Below are positions 61,664 through 64,000 of a DNA stretch of 64,000 bases, piece by piece (within the stretch, counting starts at the first letter, position 1; every line of letters begins with the position of its first letter). This DNA is from Neorhizobium tomejilense. Its GTDB lineage: Bacteria; Pseudomonadota; Alphaproteobacteria; Rhizobiales; Rhizobiaceae. Location of the stretch: the NCBI GenBank assembly GCA_002968845.1, contig PVBG01000022.1, positions 1 to 64,000 of the forward strand, given 5' to 3'. The notes beneath the pieces were generated by a model. The model had not been told where the DNA came from and searched no databases. It saw only the letters and a list, made by a program, of their open reading frames with translations. The translations under genes and the position numbers were made by a program.

Positions 61664-61836
61664 CCTAAGTCTCCTCCATCTCAGTGTGCTTCGTCGATAA
61701 TCGGAGTCTAACGCCGAGGCAGGCGGTGAGACTATTGGACAAGGGGACTTGTCCCCCTATCCAAAGGTATGACCGGGACCCACTGAAATTGCCTGGCCAC
61801 CTTCGGAAGCCTGCGTTTCTGTCCCGCGGCCACATC

Positions 61837-61867
61837 AAAAAAGCTCCGGGACGACGGTTCCGGAGCT
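61837..61867 (-). terminator. Terminator of the enolase-superfamily gene
   Basis: AGCTCCGG (61842-61849) and CCGGAGCT (61860-61867) form a perfect stem. On the minus strand it runs into TTTTTTGATG, a proper intrinsic terminator 46 bp after the gene's stop. Confidence 0.8.
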
Positions 61868-61912
61868 GTTGCTTTCTTTGGCAGTCGGTGAAGCGCCGGC
61901 AGCGGCGCCGGT

Positions 61913-63109
61913 TCAGTCGAAGAATGCCCTGTCATCTTCGGTGAGATAACGCCTGGCCTTTTCGGGTACGAGATCGACGCCCATGCCAGGCCGGTCGATG
62001 ACTTCGATGAAGCCGTCCCTGACGATCGTTTCCGGCAGGCCTTCGACGATGTCGTACCACCAGGCGGGATCGCCGGTCGTATATTCAAAGGCGATGAAAT
62101 TGTTGGGAAGGGTGGCAGAGACCTGGATGAGGGCGGCGAGCCCGAGCAGCCCATTCGCCGTGCCATGCGGCGCCATCAGGATCGAATGCAGGTCGGCATA
62201 TTCGGCGATCCATTTCAGTTCGGCGATGCCACCGACATCGGCAGGGTCCGGGCCGACCACATGGACGGCCTGGCCCTCGATCAGTTCCTTGAAGTTTTGC
62301 CGGAGATAGATCTGTTCGCCGGTATGGATAGGCGTCGTGCTCGCGCGGGTCAGCTCACGATAGACGCCGGCATTGACCCAGGGCGTATAATCTCCCGAGA
62401 GGAGGTCCTCGACCCAGAGAAGATTGTATTGCTCCAGCATGCGCACGAGGCGGATCGCGTCTGGCAGCATCCAGCCGGGGCCGCAGTCGAGCGCCAGGCC
62501 TATGCTGTCGCCGGCGACTTCCTTCATCGCGGCGACACAATCGACGAAATGCCGCAGGCCCTTTTCGGTGATCGGGCCGCGATCGAGCGCCCCATGGAAG
62601 GGGCTGGCATTCGGCTCGTGGTAGTAAAAATTCTCGACCGTGCGCTTCATCGGCGAATGGAAGCCGATCGGCTGCTTGATGATGGTGAAGCCTTCCGGCA
62701 GCGCCATCATCTTCTTGAGATCGTCGGCGAGGTCCTCCGGCCGGTGGTCGGTCATCGGGAAGCGGATCGAGCCGTTATAGACGCGCACGCGATCGCGCAC
62801 CTTGCCGCCGAGAAGCTTGTAGACGGGCACGTTGGCGGCCTTGCCGGCAATGTCCCACAGCGCCATCTCGATGACGCTGACGGCGGAGCCCCAGGGCTTG
62901 AAGCCGCCGCGCTGGCGGATCTTCAGCATGACGCGCTCGACATTGGTCGGGTCCTCGCCGATCAGTGCGTCTCGGAAGGCGAGGATATGGGACTTCAGGT
63001 AGGGCTTCCAGGTCTCGGCCTGCCCGTAACCCGAGATGCCCTCGTCGGTGACGATCCGCACGATCGGGCTTTTGCCGATGACCGCGCATTTGAGATCGAC
63101 GATCTTCAT
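61913..63109 (-). CDS. Mandelate racemase/muconate lactonizing (enolase superfamily) enzyme
   Basis: The 398-residue protein has the capping domain (about 1-120) and a TIM barrel with metal ligands in LALDCGPG (Asp), WVEDLL (Glu) and HTGEQ (Glu), plus a late His in MAPHGT. The order resembles sugar-acid dehydratases of the D-galactonate or D-gluconate type, but the acid/base residues that fix the substrate cannot be assigned from sequence alone. It is transcribed with the iclR gene upstream, separated by 30 bp, so the regulator probably controls its own catabolic partner. Confidence 0.85.
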   Translation of the reverse strand: MKIVDLKCAVIGKSPIVRIVTDEGISGYGQAETWKPYLKSHILAFRDALIGEDPTNVERVMLKIRQRGGFKPWGSAVSVIEMALWDIAGKAANVPVYKLLGGKVRDRVRVYNGSIRFPMTDHRPEDLADDLKKMMALPEGFTIIKQPIGFHSPMKRTVENFYYHEPNASPFHGALDRGPITEKGLRHFVDCVAAMKEVAGDSIGLALDCGPGWMLPDAIRLVRMLEQYNLLWVEDLLSGDYTPWVNAGVYRELTRASTTPIHTGEQIYLRQNFKELIEGQAVHVVGPDPADVGGIAELKWIAEYADLHSILMAPHGTANGLLGLAALIQVSATLPNNFIAFEYTTGDPAWWYDIVEGLPETIVRDGFIEVIDRPGMGVDLVPEKARRYLTEDDRAFFD

Positions 63110-63139
63110 TCTTCCTCCCAGCCGACATTCCAGCCCTGA

Positions 63140-63922
63140 TCAGGACGGCATTGCTTCGCTTATCGCCCGCGCGGCATCGATGGCGGCAAGCCGGATCTCC
63201 TCCATGCGGCTCGCCTCCGCCCCGGCGAGATAAGGAATGCTGATCGCCGCGACCACCCGTCCGGTCCTGTCCCGCACCGGGGCGGCAAAGGCCTGGATGC
63301 TGGGGGCGTTTTCGCCCCTGTCCTGCGCCCAGCCCAGCCGCTTGATGCGGGTCAGTTCCGTCATCAGCCGCTTCGGATCGGTCAGTGACTTGGGCGTATA
63401 GGCAATCAGGGGCTTTGCGAGCCAGGCAGCCATCTCCTCGGGCGGCAGATGCGCCAGCAGCAGCTTGCTGGCGGCGCCGGCGTGGATGGGCATGCGCTGG
63501 CCGGGCGCTACCGTCAAAGCATATTGCCGGCGGCCCTGCGCCGCTGCCAGAACGAGAATGCCGTCCTGGTCGATGACCGACAGTTTGCTGCCTTCGCCGA
63601 TTTCCGCCGACAGCTTGTCGAGGAAAGGTTGTGCCAGTGCCGCGAGGTCGACCTCGCTGACGCCGGCGACCACATGCGAGGCAAGCGACAGCAGGCGCCG
63701 CCCCAGATGATAGGCCCCAGTATCGTCCCGGCGAACCATGTCGTGGCCCTGCAGCGTGTTGACGATGCGGTAGATGGTGGTGCGGGGCAGCGACAGGAGG
63801 GCCGTCAGCTCGCGGATCGTTGCGCCATTCGGCCGTCGTTCCAGCTGCTCGAGGACATCCATCATCCGGTCGATGACCGGGATCGTGTACTTCGACGCGC
63901 CGGCGTCACTGATTTGATCCAT
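63140..63922 (-). CDS. IclR-family transcription regulator
   Basis: The 260-residue protein has a winged-HTH domain (about 15-75: VIDRMMDVLEQLERRPNGATIRELTALLSLPRTTIYRIVNTL) and a C-terminal ligand domain with the IclR pattern (IHAGAASKLLLAHLP, GWAQDRGENAPSIQAFAAPVRDRTGRVVAAISI). Start ATG 63922. It lies upstream of the sugar-acid enzyme on the same strand. A perfect 9-bp palindrome at 63974-63992 lies in its promoter region. Confidence 0.92.
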   Translation of the reverse strand: MDQISDAGASKYTIPVIDRMMDVLEQLERRPNGATIRELTALLSLPRTTIYRIVNTLQGHDMVRRDDTGAYHLGRRLLSLASHVVAGVSEVDLAALAQPFLDKLSAEIGEGSKLSVIDQDGILVLAAAQGRRQYALTVAPGQRMPIHAGAASKLLLAHLPPEEMAAWLAKPLIAYTPKSLTDPKRLMTELTRIKRLGWAQDRGENAPSIQAFAAPVRDRTGRVVAAISIPYLAGAEASRMEEIRLAAIDAARAISEAMPS

Positions 63923-63973
63923 GGAATAGGTTCGCCGTTGACAATCGGTTCGGCATCTTCCTATCATGCATTA

Positions 63974-63992
63974 TTGAACTTCGGAAGTTCAA
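63974..63992. promoter_or_regulatory. Palindromic operator near the IclR gene
   Basis: TTGAACTTC (63974-63982), G, GAAGTTCAA (63984-63992) is a perfect inverted repeat, 52 bp upstream of the iclR ATG. It is of the size and shape of IclR-family operators and could serve both this gene and a divergent gene beyond the right edge. Confidence 0.6.
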
Positions 63993-64000
63993 ATATGAAT

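Overview
The window is chromosomal DNA from an alphaproteobacterium of the order Hyphomicrobiales, most likely Rhizobiaceae (Rhizobium/Agrobacterium/Neorhizobium group). The evidence is the high-GC coding style, the gene sets tkt-gap, zapA-6S RNA-ygfA, ruvCAB, ybgC-tolQRAB-pal-cpoB-tilS-ftsH-glmM and serC-serA with a serC leader, the sulfolipid operon sqdBDC, a RopB-like outer-membrane protein, and signals typical of the class: an SOS box GTTC-N7-GTTC and a CtrA-type box TTAA-N7-TTAAC. All names rest on reading the sequence and on family knowledge; no search was run.

Left end (1-4060) is accessory DNA. A two-gene cassette encodes a SLATT membrane protein and an unusual reverse transcriptase with a YVDD active site. 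It is preceded by a near-consensus promoter (TTGAAA-N17-TAAATA) whose predicted start falls on a ~130-nt segment closed by an 11-bp long-range stem. This is the best candidate in the window for an antiphage system (RT, membrane effector and non-coding RNA template). Next comes a decayed second copy of the last 32 codons of gap with its terminator, then a divergent hxlR-azoR pair, then intact gap. The gap 3' end therefore looks like a junction used for DNA acquisition.

Central carbon, cell division and signalling (4100-16450): gap and tkt on the minus strand; DUF4164, zapA and 6S RNA on the plus strand. A signalling block (diguanylate cyclase, CHASE3 histidine kinase, response regulator, REC-HWE kinase) and a CorC-like protein lie between 6S RNA and ygfA-ymdB. 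From 16500 to 26000 there is a PIN toxin-antitoxin pair, a nucleotidyltransferase, a DEAD-box helicase, several single-gene enzymes, yebC and a chemoreceptor.

DNA repair block (26100-29811): ruvC, ruvA and ruvB, with two different VapBC-type modules in the two gaps. One sits just after a perfect SOS box and the other overlaps the ruvB start codon. Then come a Tat-exported phosphoesterase, a Nudix hydrolase, two small conserved genes and sqdBDC on the minus strand.

Envelope block (34990-50820): ybgC, an LprI-like gene on the opposite strand, tolQRAB, pal, cpoB, tilS, ftsH and glmM, then a full chemoreceptor with a DWEEF C-terminus and a RopB-like protein. Serine block (50900-53900): serC leader, serC, serA. 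It is followed by a stand-alone alanyl-tRNA synthetase-like core, a Tim44-like protein, DUF1810, MscS, a VOC protein, mnmA and tRNA-Met(CAT). The right end carries TetR, AraC and IclR regulators and an enolase-superfamily sugar-acid enzyme.
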